This document shows positions 16,561 to 24,954 of a DNA stretch of 49,273 nucleotides, in pieces. The translations under genes and the position numbers were made by a program. The notes below the pieces were generated by a model that was given only the letters and a program-made list of their open reading frames with translations, searched no databases and was not told where the DNA came from. This DNA comes from VBAS01 sp964508655 (lineage in GTDB: Bacteria; Bacteroidota; Bacteroidia; Chitinophagales; Chitinophagaceae): positions 1 to 49,273 of the forward strand of contig CAZDUO010000024.1 in assembly GCA_964508655.1 (NCBI GenBank), in the 5' to 3' direction. Each line of letters begins with the position of its first letter. Position 1 is the stretch's first letter.

Positions 16561-17673
16561 TTATTCATGCTGTGGCAATACATGAAAACCTGCTTCCAGC
16601 AGCGTTTTATGCTTGCGGAAAAGTTCAAGATCATAAGCCACCATTTCCTTTACCATCTCTTTCAGCGTGTAGCGGGGTTGCCAGCCCAATTTTTGTTTTG
16701 CTTTTGTAGCATCGCCAACCAGCATATCCACTTCGGCAGGCCGGAAATAGTGCGGATCCACCGCCACTATTTCCTGCCCGGGTTTAAAAGCAAACTCATT
16801 GCTGCACGATTTCACAAAGCCTTTTTCATCTTTTCCGCTTCCTTTAAATTCAATTTCCACATTCATTTCATCAAAAGTCATACGGATGAAGTCGCGGACT
16901 TTGGTGGTGATGCCGGTTGCGATTACAAAATCTTCGGGCTGTGGTTGCTGCAGCATCAGCCACATGGCTCCCACGTAATCTTTGGCATGACCCCAGTCGC
17001 GGCTGGCATCGAGGTTGCCGATATATAATTTATCGGTAATGCCAAGCGCCAGCTGTGCAGCGCCTCTTGTAATTTTCCTTGTCACAAATGTTTCGCCCCG
17101 CAGCGGGCTTTCATGGTTGAACAAAATTCCGTTGCAGGCAAACATATTGTAGGCTTCCCGGTAGTTTACCGTTATCCAGTACGCATACAGCTTGGCCACA
17201 CCATAGGGCGACCGCGGGTAGAAGGGAGTTTTTTCCGTTTGCGGAATTTCCTGCACCATGCCATAGAGCTCCGAAGTGGAAGCCTGGTAAATTTTTGTTT
17301 TTTGCGACAGGCCCAGCAACCGCACTGCTTCTAAAATGCGCAGGGTGCCGATGCCATCGGCATTGGCCGTGTATTCCGGCGTATCGAAGCTTACTTTCAC
17401 ATGGCTCATAGCGCCGAGGTTGTAAATTTCATCGGGTTGCACTTCCTGGATGATGCGTATCAGGTTGGTGCTGTCGGTAAGGTCGCCGTAGTGAAGAATA
17501 AAATTGCGATTTGAAACATGCGGGTCCTGGTACAGGTGATCAATGCGGTCGGTATTAAAAAGCGAAGCCCTTCTTTTTATTCCGTGCACGGTATATCCTT
17601 TTTTCAGCAGCAGTTCTGAAAGATAGGCGCCGTCCTGGCCTGTAACACCGGTTATGAGTGCTGTTTTACCCAT
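16561..17673 (-). CDS. gmd: GDP-mannose 4,6-dehydratase
   Basis: The 370-residue extended SDR starts with KTALITGVTGQDGAYLSELL, the classic Gmd NADP-binding signature (TGxxGQDGxYL). It also has ASLFNTDRIDHLYQDPH, NLGAMSHVKVSFDTPEYTA, YQASTSELYGMVQE and YPRSPYGVAKLYAYW (Tyr-x3-Lys), all Gmd blocks. It converts GDP-mannose to GDP-4-keto-6-deoxymannose, which feeds Fcl and possibly the perosamine-synthase-like aminotransferase at 2300-3433. Its first 22 bases overlap the upstream SDR gene. Confidence 0.96.
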   Translation of the reverse strand: MGKTALITGVTGQDGAYLSELLLKKGYTVHGIKRRASLFNTDRIDHLYQDPHVSNRNFILHYGDLTDSTNLIRIIQEVQPDEIYNLGAMSHVKVSFDTPEYTANADGIGTLRILEAVRLLGLSQKTKIYQASTSELYGMVQEIPQTEKTPFYPRSPYGVAKLYAYWITVNYREAYNMFACNGILFNHESPLRGETFVTRKITRGAAQLALGITDKLYIGNLDASRDWGHAKDYVGAMWLMLQQPQPEDFVIATGITTKVRDFIRMTFDEMNVEIEFKGSGKDEKGFVKSCSNEFAFKPGQEIVAVDPHYFRPAEVDMLVGDATKAKQKLGWQPRYTLKEMVKEMVAYDLELFRKHKTLLEAGFHVLPQHE

Positions 17674-18593
17674 GATGTTTTATTTGCTCCAATAATTTTT
17701 TTTAGTCCCTCTTCAAGCGTAATGAGGGGTCGTTGCAGCAGGCACTGCATTTTTTCAATATCCGGCTGGCGCCGCGTCATATCGCCTTCGGCCAGTGGCG
17801 GCAGGTGAACAACTTCAGACTTTGTGCCGGTAATTTTTTTTATTGCCTGCGCCAGTTCCAGCACCGATATTTCCTGGTCGTTGCCTATGTTCACCACGTC
17901 ATCAATAAATTTATTCTGCAGCAGGCAGTTTATCGTGGCTTCCAGGTTATCGTCAATATAACAGAAGGTTCTTGTTTGCTGACCGTCGCCAAAGATGGTA
18001 ATTGGTTTGTTGGTCAGCGCTGCGTCGATAAATTTCGATACCACAAAATCAGGGCTTTGCTTCGGGCCGTATGTATTAAAAAAACGGAAGATGGTATACT
18101 CGAGACCAAACTCCTGGTAATAAGAACGGCAGAAAGCTTCACCAGCATTTTTTACTACGGCATAAGGCAACCGTGAATTGAGCGGTGTGGTATGTTCGTG
18201 CTGCGGCAGGTGCACGGGCTCGCCATATACTTCGGAAGAAGAGGCATAGAAAACTCTTTTCACGCCGGTGTTTTTACATAGCGTAAGCACATTGCGTATG
18301 CCCTGCAGGTCGTTCAGCACCATCACGGGATTTTCAAGTGTACGTTTTACACCTACCACAGCAGCGTAATGAAAAACGAAATCAAAACCGAATGTCTGGA
18401 AGATGGAAGCGATATCATCAAAATCATTAGCATCGGCTTTAATAAAACGGAATTTGTCCGATACCGGGAGGTTCTGCTGTCTGCCGGTAAGGAAATTGTC
18501 AACCACCACAACCTGTGCATCTGTCTTTTTAAGCAGGTAATCGGCCAGTGAGCTGCCGATGAAACCTGCGCCGCCTGTTACTAAAATTTTCAT
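17652..18593 (-). CDS. Extended SDR nucleotide-sugar epimerase/decarboxylase (UXS-like)
   Basis: The 313-residue protein has MKILVTGGAGFIGSSLADYL and VVVDNFLTGRQQNL, with catalytic Tyr-x3-Lys in RLPYAVVKNAGEAF and a threonine/serine triad member in YASSSEVYGEP. FFNTYGPKQSPDFVVSKFI and the EGDMTRRQPDIEKMQ tail resemble UDP-glucuronate decarboxylases (UXS) and related dTDP/UDP-sugar enzymes. Its exact reaction is not certain: UDP-xylose formation is possible, but no UDP-glucose 6-dehydrogenase lies in this window. It ends inside the start of gmd. Confidence 0.7.
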   Translation of the reverse strand: MKILVTGGAGFIGSSLADYLLKKTDAQVVVVDNFLTGRQQNLPVSDKFRFIKADANDFDDIASIFQTFGFDFVFHYAAVVGVKRTLENPVMVLNDLQGIRNVLTLCKNTGVKRVFYASSSEVYGEPVHLPQHEHTTPLNSRLPYAVVKNAGEAFCRSYYQEFGLEYTIFRFFNTYGPKQSPDFVVSKFIDAALTNKPITIFGDGQQTRTFCYIDDNLEATINCLLQNKFIDDVVNIGNDQEISVLELAQAIKKITGTKSEVVHLPPLAEGDMTRRQPDIEKMQCLLQRPLITLEEGLKKIIGANKTSWVKQHS

Positions 18594-18642
18594 TACTTAA
18601 AAATTTCTTTCATGAATGTGCTGCCTCACACACAGGGTAACT

Positions 18643-19584
18643 TCAATTTTTTGAAAATACCACGCCGATATAGCCGCCGGGAATACCCCCGTTTAACTTT
18701 TTTGCTATGCTGAGCGGAACGGTGACAGCGCCCAGGGCTGCCATTTTTATTTTTTCTATTGCAGAATGATGATGAATCAGGGTTTTGATATCAAGCCAGT
18801 ACTTAGCCCGCAAATACGCATCCACGAGTATTCTTGCTTCACCGGTAATCAACACCTTGTTGAGCCTGATGCTGAAAATATGCTGGATAGAACGGAAAAC
18901 CTTTTCGTTCCATAAGCCCATGTGGTGGGGGGGCATGTTTAAAATTTCATATTTGTCAAACCGCCTGAACCAGGGCTCACAATTGGGAACGCCGATAATC
19001 AGTTTTCCTCCCGGTTTTAACACCCGGACAGCCGCCGAAAGAAAACTGTGCACGGCGGTAACATGCTCCAGCACCTGCATGATGCAAACCACATCATAAA
19101 ATGCCGGCCTTTTGGCAGCGTGTTGTTCTATGGATTCATTAAAAGCATCCAGACCTTTTTTTCTGCACTCATCCACAGCCGTTTGGTGAAATTCAAGACC
19201 GGTAAGACGATGGGTTTTTTCTTTCAGCTTTTCCAGCAACATGCCGGAGCCGCAGCCAATTTCAAGCACCTGCTCATTGTTTTTCACCGTATCGTATGCC
19301 AACTGGTGATCGTAGCTCCACGGCCGGTAATAATCGCCGGTCAGGTGCATGCTTTCATAAAAACGGCTGTCGCCGGCTGTATTGAAAGGATAGTAAAACC
19401 GGAAACCGGTGCTGTTGCATTCTCTCACCTCAATGGTGCTGTGGCCGTTGAAGAAGCGGTTGACATCCACGTTCATTATTTTTTTATACAGGTGAATAAT
19501 ATCATGCGACCTGATTTCATCCACCATTTTTGTTCCGGCAGCGGGAAGCACGGGACTGGAAACTGCTTCAGCTTTTTTTACCAT
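18643..19584 (-). CDS. Class I SAM-dependent methyltransferase
   Basis: The 313-residue protein has a methyltransferase core with VLEIGCGSGMLLEKLKEK (motif I, about residues 105-122), RLTGLEFHQTAVDECRKKG (motif II), a conserved MQVLEHVTAVHSFLS and VLKPGGKLIIGVPN (motif III). These are typical of Methyltransf_23-type enzymes in O-antigen clusters. The first ~60 residues carry no recognised motif; the C-terminal 60 residues are partly hydrophobic, suggesting membrane proximity. It overlaps the end of rmlA by 17 bases. The acceptor sugar is unknown; end-capping methylation that terminates ABC-exported chains is a possibility. Confidence 0.8.
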   Translation of the reverse strand: MVKKAEAVSSPVLPAAGTKMVDEIRSHDIIHLYKKIMNVDVNRFFNGHSTIEVRECNSTGFRFYYPFNTAGDSRFYESMHLTGDYYRPWSYDHQLAYDTVKNNEQVLEIGCGSGMLLEKLKEKTHRLTGLEFHQTAVDECRKKGLDAFNESIEQHAAKRPAFYDVVCIMQVLEHVTAVHSFLSAAVRVLKPGGKLIIGVPNCEPWFRRFDKYEILNMPPHHMGLWNEKVFRSIQHIFSIRLNKVLITGEARILVDAYLRAKYWLDIKTLIHHHSAIEKIKMAALGAVTVPLSIAKKLNGGIPGGYIGVVFSKN

Positions 19585-20449
19585 GAATATTTTCAGTAAT
19601 CTTTTTCAGGTACTGGCCATAGCCGCTTTTATCCAGCTCTTCGGCCAGTTGCAAAAGTTTTTCCCGGTTGATGAATTTTTTCCGGTAGGCTACTTCTTCA
19701 ATGCAGCCGATTTTATTGCCCTGTCTTTTTTCAATCACCCGCACAAATTCGCTGGCATCGCTGAGCGAATCGAACGTGCCGGTATCGAGCCAGGCGGTGC
19801 CGCGGTCCATGATGGCTACTTTCAATTGACCGCGGCGCAGGTATTCTTTATTGATGTCGGTGATTTCATATTCACCCCGCGGTGATGGCTTCAGCGATTT
19901 TGCAATAGCTATAACGGAGTTATCATAAAAATATAAACCGGGCACCGCATAATTTGATTTGGGCTGCTGCGGTTTTTCTTCAATGGAAACAGCCATGTTG
20001 TTTTCGTCAAATTCCACCACGCCGTAGCGGTGCGGGTCTGACACCTGGTAGGCAAACACACAACCGCCAACCACATCGGTAAGAGCGGGTAAAAGCTTGC
20101 TCAGCCCCGAACCATAAAAAATATTATCGCCAAGAATGAGGGCCACTTTATCGTTCCCGATAAAGGATTCGCCGATGACGAATGCCTGTGCCAGTCCGTT
20201 GGGTTTTTCCTGCACAGCATATTGAAAATGGCATCCCACCTGACTGCCTTCGCCAAGCAGTCTTTTAAACTGGGCATTGTCTTCAGGCGTGGTGATGATT
20301 AGGATGTCTTTAATACCGGCCAGCATCAGAATAGAAAGCGGGTAATAAATCATCGGCTTATCATACACGGGCATCAGTTGTTTACTAATAGCCCTGGTGA
20401 TGGGATACAATCGTGTGCCCGAGCCGCCGGCGAGAATGATGCCTTTCAT
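19568..20449 (-). CDS. rmlA: Glucose-1-phosphate thymidylyltransferase
   Basis: The 293-residue enzyme begins MKGIILAGGSGTRLYPITRA and continues SKQLMPVYDKPMIYYPLSIL, the invariant RmlA signature. ALILGDNIFYGSGLSKLL holds the metal-binding Asp, FDENNMAVSIEEKPQQPKSN and GLYFYDNSVI are the typical sugar-binding and catalytic-Glu region, and GRGTAWLDTGTFDSL-like residues (here DRGTAWLDTGTFDSLSDAS) complete it. It makes dTDP-glucose from dTTP and glucose-1-phosphate. RmlB is encoded next upstream; an RmlD gene is not recognised in the window. Confidence 0.96.
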   Translation of the reverse strand: MKGIILAGGSGTRLYPITRAISKQLMPVYDKPMIYYPLSILMLAGIKDILIITTPEDNAQFKRLLGEGSQVGCHFQYAVQEKPNGLAQAFVIGESFIGNDKVALILGDNIFYGSGLSKLLPALTDVVGGCVFAYQVSDPHRYGVVEFDENNMAVSIEEKPQQPKSNYAVPGLYFYDNSVIAIAKSLKPSPRGEYEITDINKEYLRRGQLKVAIMDRGTAWLDTGTFDSLSDASEFVRVIEKRQGNKIGCIEEVAYRKKFINREKLLQLAEELDKSGYGQYLKKITENIHGKKS

Positions 20450-20457
20450 ATAACCCC

Positions 20458-20479
20458 AAACCCCTAAAGGGGCTTTTTG
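20458..20479 (+). repeat. CCCCT/AGGGG hairpin with following T-run between rmlB and rmlA
   Basis: Arms CCCCT (20461-20465) and AGGGG (20468-20472) form a tight hairpin followed on the plus strand by CTTTTTGATTTTTTTT. It reads as a terminator for the plus strand, yet no plus-strand gene ends here. It sits in the 48-base spacer of the minus-strand operon. The CCCCTAAAGGGG core is a dispersed intergenic motif I associate with Bacteroidota genomes. It could limit antisense transcription into the operon. Confidence 0.5.
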
Positions 20480-20497
20480 ATTTTTTTTATTTGATGA

Positions 20498-21574
20498 TTA
20501 ACGATTGTGATATTGCAACTCATAATACTTCTGGTACGCTCCGCTGGTTACATGTTCCAGCCATTCCTGGTTTTGCAGATACCAATCTATTGTTTCGCTT
20601 AAACCCTGCTCAAAAGTAACGGAAGGTTTCCAGCCCAGCTCGCGGTTTATTTTGGATGCGTCAATGGCATAGCGGCGGTCATGCCCGGGGCGGTCTTTTA
20701 CAAATGTAATCAGTTGCTCACTGGTGCCCTTTGTATTTCCCAGCTTTTCATCCATCAGTTTGCACAGCAGTTTTATCAACTCAATATTCTGCCATTCGTT
20801 GAAGCCGCCGATATTGTAGGTATCAAAAATTTTTCCATTATGAAAAACCAGGTCAATAGCCGCTGCATGGTCCTTTACATACAGCCAGTCGCGGGTGTAT
20901 CTGCCGTCGCCGTAAACGGGCAATGGTTTTTTATGAATGATGTTATTGATAAAAAGCGGAATCAGTTTTTCAGGAAACTGGTAAGGGCCGTAATTGTTGG
21001 AACAGTTGGTAATTATCACCGGCAGGCGGTAGGTTTCGCCGTAGGCCCGCACAAAATGATCGCTTGATGCTTTGGATGCCGAATACGGTGAGTTGGGAGC
21101 GTAGGCTGTCGTTTCGGTAAAAAATCCTGCATCGCCAAGAGCGCCAAATACTTCATCGGTAGATATGTGATAGAAAAGGTTGGAGGCTGGAAGTTGGGGG
21201 TTGGAGGCTGGAAGCCAAAATCTCTTTGCCGTGTTCAGCAGGTTAACGGTCCCGATAATATTGGTGTAAACAAAATCCATGGGCGACAGGATGGAACGGT
21301 CAACATGCGACTCGGCAGCAAGATGAATGACGGAATCAATTTTATATTCAGCAAATATTCTTTCCAGCCCGGGGGAGTCAAGGATATTTGCTTTTTCAAA
21401 AAAATAGTTCGGCCTGTCCTCCACATCACGCAGGTTTTCCAGGTTGCCGGCATAGGTTAGTGCATCCAGGTTTACGATACGGTAAGCCGGGTAGTTGTTT
21501 ACAAACAGCCTTACCACATGACTGCCGATAAAGCCGGCGCCACCGGTAACCAGGATATTTTTTTCAAAATTCAT
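20498..21574 (-). CDS. rmlB: dTDP-glucose 4,6-dehydratase with short repeat insertion
   Basis: The 358-residue SDR has ILVTGGAGFIGSHVVRLFVN, HLAAESHVDRSI, ISTDEVFG (residues 137-144, catalytic Thr/Asp/Glu region) and NSPYSASKASSDHFV (Tyr164, Lys168), all diagnostic of RmlB. NNYGPYQFPEKLIPL and RDWLYVKDHAAAI are further RmlB blocks. Just before ISTDEV it carries an extra segment LPASNPQLPASN (about residues 121-132), encoded by a 21-base tandem repeat, where family members usually have a short loop. It makes dTDP-4-keto-6-deoxyglucose. The start overlaps the stop of the WbpP-like gene by 4 bases. Confidence 0.95.
   Translation of the reverse strand: MNFEKNILVTGGAGFIGSHVVRLFVNNYPAYRIVNLDALTYAGNLENLRDVEDRPNYFFEKANILDSPGLERIFAEYKIDSVIHLAAESHVDRSILSPMDFVYTNIIGTVNLLNTAKRFWLPASNPQLPASNLFYHISTDEVFGALGDAGFFTETTAYAPNSPYSASKASSDHFVRAYGETYRLPVIITNCSNNYGPYQFPEKLIPLFINNIIHKKPLPVYGDGRYTRDWLYVKDHAAAIDLVFHNGKIFDTYNIGGFNEWQNIELIKLLCKLMDEKLGNTKGTSEQLITFVKDRPGHDRRYAIDASKINRELGWKPSVTFEQGLSETIDWYLQNQEWLEHVTSGAYQKYYELQYHNR
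21178..21214. repeat. 21-bp in-frame tandem repeat inside rmlB
   Basis: The 16-base unit GGTTGGAGGCTGGAAG occurs at 21178-21193 and again, identical, at 21199-21214, giving a period of 21 bases (7 codons). On the minus strand it encodes two LPASN units in rmlB. The repeat keeps the frame, so the protein remains intact. Confidence 0.85.
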
Positions 21575-22536
21575 GCTGCGAATATGAAAGAGTTTTCGGC
21601 ATACCAGTGGTACGTTTTTTTTAACCCTTCTTCCGGTGAAACGGAAGGCTGATAGCCGAGCAATGTTTTTGCTTTTGTAATATCGGCAAGGCTGTGCCTG
21701 ATGTCGCCAGTCCGCTCCGGTCCATGCATGGCACTAATTTCACGGCCGCTTATTTTTTTCAGTAGGCTGAACAGTTCGTTTAAGGTGGTTTGTTCACCTT
21801 TTGCAATATTATACACCTGGTTGACGGCGGCCAGATTGCTGGTAAACATAGCCAGCAGGTTGGCCTGTACTACATCATCTACAAAAGTAAAATCGCGGCT
21901 GTGCCTGCCGTCGCCGTTAATTACCGGTGAATGATTTTCAAGAAAAGCCTTGATGAATTGTGGAATCACAGCTGCATATGGGCCAGCCGGGTTTTGATGC
22001 GGCCCGTACACATTGAAATAACGAAGTCCGATAAATTCAATATTGTATAATTGGGCAAAAACTTTTGCATAAACCTCATTCATAAGCTTGGTGACGCCGT
22101 ACGGCGAGATGGGTGTACCAATTTTATCTTCCACTTTCGGCAAACCCGGATGATCGCCATAAGCTGATGATGAGGCTGCATATACAACCCGCCTGATATT
22201 ATTTTCCCGTGCAGCAGTAAAAACGTTCAGCGTACCGGTGGCGTTTACCTCATGTGTAGTCACCGGGTCTTTTACCGAGCGGGGCACGGAGCCGAGTGCA
22301 GCCTGGTGTGAAATAATATCCATGCCTTCGGCAGCGCCGATGCAAATGGCAAGATGGCGGATATCGCCTTCGATAAATTCAAATTTCGGATGATCTTTAA
22401 AGCGGGCAATATTGGCAAAAAAACCGGTTTCCAGGTTGTCGAGCACCTTTACTGCAGATATCCTGTCATCATGAATAAGCCATTTAACCAGGTTGGAACC
22501 AATAAATCCGGCGCCACCGGTTACCAATACCTTCAT
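21571..22536 (-). CDS. wbpP: UDP-N-acetylglucosamine 4-epimerase (WbpP/Gne-like)
   Basis: The 321-residue SDR starts with KVLVTGGAGFIGSNLVKWL. HQAALGSVPRSVKDPVTTHE, VYAASSSAYGDHPGLPKVED and SPYGVTKLMNEVYA (Tyr-x3-Lys) match WbpP/VipB-type UDP-hexose 4-epimerases very closely; the SVPRS segment is especially diagnostic, and GLRYFNVYGPHQNPAGPYAA follows. WbpP interconverts UDP-GlcNAc and UDP-GalNAc (and the uronic acid forms). It lies next to the Wzc gene, 33 bases downstream, and is translationally coupled to rmlB. Confidence 0.85.
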   Translation of the reverse strand: MKVLVTGGAGFIGSNLVKWLIHDDRISAVKVLDNLETGFFANIARFKDHPKFEFIEGDIRHLAICIGAAEGMDIISHQAALGSVPRSVKDPVTTHEVNATGTLNVFTAARENNIRRVVYAASSSAYGDHPGLPKVEDKIGTPISPYGVTKLMNEVYAKVFAQLYNIEFIGLRYFNVYGPHQNPAGPYAAVIPQFIKAFLENHSPVINGDGRHSRDFTFVDDVVQANLLAMFTSNLAAVNQVYNIAKGEQTTLNELFSLLKKISGREISAMHGPERTGDIRHSLADITKAKTLLGYQPSVSPEEGLKKTYHWYAENSFIFAA

Positions 22537-22569
22537 GTGTGTGAAATATAAATTGAAAGCAGGAATGAT

Positions 22570-24939
22570 TTATCTCCGGCTGAAAATTCTTTTCAGGCCT
22601 CTGAGTGATAATAACCTGCCAGGAGTTTCCTGCCCGTCCTCAAGTTCATAGTAGCCGGTACCGTAGCCATACCCATACCCGTAACGGCCATAACCATAAT
22701 ACCCGTAACCAGGTTTGATTTTAACGTCATTGATGATAATCGAAATCCTTGGCAACCGGTTTTCCCTGTAAAATTCATCAATCAGGGAAATTTGTTTTTT
22801 ATAAGTATAGCCTTGCCGTACGATGTATAAAGTGGAGTCGGCAAATTTTCCCAGTGTCATGGCATCGCTTACCATGCCTACCGGTGCGGTATCGAGAAGC
22901 ACCACATCAAAATTTTCTGTCAGCCACTGAAATATTTCATTTACTCTTGAATCGAGCAGCAGTTCGGATGGGTTGGGCGGAATGGGTCCGCAACTGATGG
23001 CATACAGATTTTCAAAACCCGGCACTTTCACCGGCAGCTCTTCCATTTTGGCCTTGCCCACAAGATAACTGGTAAGACCATGTTTGCTGCTGAGTTTTAA
23101 GCCGGCAAAAAGTTTGGGCTTACGGATATCAAATTCAAGAATTACGGTTTTCCTTCCGGCAAGCGCCATCACACCACCCAGGTTGGTAGTGATGAATGAT
23201 TTTCCTTCGGAGCTGAAAGATGAAGTAACCATGATAACCGGCCGCTCAATTTTATTGAGCACATACTGCAGGTTGGAGCGTATGATGCGGAACTGCTCTG
23301 AAACCATGGAGCGGTTGGTTTTACTTACAATCATCGAAGAGCTGCTGTAAGAGTGACCCACTTCGCCAAGGATGGAAGCGTCGGTGAGCTTTTCAATATC
23401 ATAGCGGGTATTTACTTTATCATTGATGATTTCCTGGAAGAAGATAAACATAGCCGGCAGGCCGAGACCCATAATGATTGCCAGCAGCTGAATGCCCCGG
23501 CGGTTGGGTTTTATGGGCACATTGGTGGGCTGGGCCAGTTCAAGAATTTTAGAATTGGAAATGGTGGCGGCCTGCTGCATGGCGGTTTCTTCACGCTGCT
23601 CCTGCAAAAATTTGTACAAAGACAGTTTGCCATCCCTTTCCCTTTCAATTTCGAGCAGCCGTTGTTCTTTTTCCGGAATTTCTTTTTGCTTTGCCACGGC
23701 GGTCACTCCTCTTTTGTAGGCCGCATCGAAAGTGGTATTATACACTTTCACCAGGTTGTCCAGCGATTCAAGAATATTTTTCCGCAGCACTTCTATTTCT
23801 TTTGTTTTAGCCAGCACCTGCGGATTTGCCTGCGGAATCCGCTGTTCCAGCATATTTTTCCTTACCAGCTGCAGGGCATTGTAGCTGTCAATCAATTTCG
23901 ACATGGTACCATCAGCCAGGGTAAGCGCAGAAGGTGTTTTTTCAAACTGATTAACGGAATCTTTCAGGTATTCATTCAGCATGCGGGCAATCTGTAACTG
24001 AAGGTTCAGATCTTCGGTTTTTTTATCCGCCTCATTCTGGGTGGCAAAATACTGGTTCAGTTGTGCTTTGGCATCGGTCAGGTCATTATCTTTTTTGAAT
24101 TTGATATACCTGTTTTCAATACTGTCGAGGTCCTGTTCGATGCGTGAAAGCTGCTGGATGATGTACTCGAGACGCTGGTTGATGGTTACGTTTTTATCCT
24201 CGATGCTTGCCCGCCGGTACTGGTTCATCAGGTTATTGATAATATCGGCGCCCAGCGTGGAGTTGGTATAATCTATTTGTATATTATAAATATTGGAACC
24301 GACAATCTTTGGCGAAACCCTGATCATGGGTGCATAAGCGGCTGCCTGCACTGCCGTGGGATTCCACACCACGTTATATTCCTTACCTACCGAAATCCAG
24401 GGTACGCGGTTCAGCCTGAATACGCCGGCAGCATTTCGAAACAAGTCGCCAAACCGGAATACGTTTTTATCTTTATTTACCCGGAAGCCGCTGTCGTTTG
24501 TAAATACAATATTAAGAGTAAAGGGTCTTGATGAATCGGCAATCTCAAAAATTTCGACCCGGAAGGGGCAACTGGTATAGATATTTAATGATTTGATTTT
24601 GCCCACTGCATAATAACTTACCTGCAGCCGGGCTGTATCCACTACTCTTTCCATCAGGGGACGTGATTTCAGAATTTCGATTTCTGTCTGCACATCGCTT
24701 ACACTTTTAGCCAGGAACAGGTCATCGAACTTGCCCCCGCGGTTTGATTCTTCTGCTTTGAATGTAAGTGTTCCGGTGACCCGGTAAATAGGAGTAGAAT
24801 AACGCAGGTACAAATAAGCTATCAGCAGGCAGAGCGCCACAGATACTAAAAATACCGGCAAAAACCTGATATACTTAAAGAAAAGATCTTTAATTGACAG
24901 GGCGCCGAGGTCCTTATTTCCGGTATGGTTGCCTTCCAT
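22570..24939 (-). CDS. wzc: Wzc-like polysaccharide co-polymerase and BY-type tyrosine kinase
   Basis: The 789-residue inner-membrane protein has a first membrane helix at residues 27-46, a Wzz domain, a long periplasmic coiled-coil region (about 240-460, GNVR-like PTNVPIKPNRRG end) and a second helix near 482-502. The cytoplasmic kinase domain has Walker A TSSFSSEGKSF (572-582), Walker A' LEFDIRKPK (601-609) and Walker B DVVLLDTAPVG (678-688). A Tyr/Gly-rich cluster with ten tyrosines lies at 745-764, the autophosphorylation tail, followed by about 25 basic residues. It would control chain length or export in contact with the Wza-like lipoprotein encoded just upstream. Confidence 0.93.
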   Translation of the reverse strand: MEGNHTGNKDLGALSIKDLFFKYIRFLPVFLVSVALCLLIAYLYLRYSTPIYRVTGTLTFKAEESNRGGKFDDLFLAKSVSDVQTEIEILKSRPLMERVVDTARLQVSYYAVGKIKSLNIYTSCPFRVEIFEIADSSRPFTLNIVFTNDSGFRVNKDKNVFRFGDLFRNAAGVFRLNRVPWISVGKEYNVVWNPTAVQAAAYAPMIRVSPKIVGSNIYNIQIDYTNSTLGADIINNLMNQYRRASIEDKNVTINQRLEYIIQQLSRIEQDLDSIENRYIKFKKDNDLTDAKAQLNQYFATQNEADKKTEDLNLQLQIARMLNEYLKDSVNQFEKTPSALTLADGTMSKLIDSYNALQLVRKNMLEQRIPQANPQVLAKTKEIEVLRKNILESLDNLVKVYNTTFDAAYKRGVTAVAKQKEIPEKEQRLLEIERERDGKLSLYKFLQEQREETAMQQAATISNSKILELAQPTNVPIKPNRRGIQLLAIIMGLGLPAMFIFFQEIINDKVNTRYDIEKLTDASILGEVGHSYSSSSMIVSKTNRSMVSEQFRIIRSNLQYVLNKIERPVIMVTSSFSSEGKSFITTNLGGVMALAGRKTVILEFDIRKPKLFAGLKLSSKHGLTSYLVGKAKMEELPVKVPGFENLYAISCGPIPPNPSELLLDSRVNEIFQWLTENFDVVLLDTAPVGMVSDAMTLGKFADSTLYIVRQGYTYKKQISLIDEFYRENRLPRISIIINDVKIKPGYGYYGYGRYGYGYGYGTGYYELEDGQETPGRLLSLRGLKRIFSRR

Positions 24940-24954
24940 TGAAGAAAAAATTAC

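Noticed and set aside
23353..23997. Open frame of 214 codons on the plus strand
   Set aside because: It is antisense to the Wzc gene, which has full domains and motifs; composition is typical of a shadow frame with no recognisable motif.
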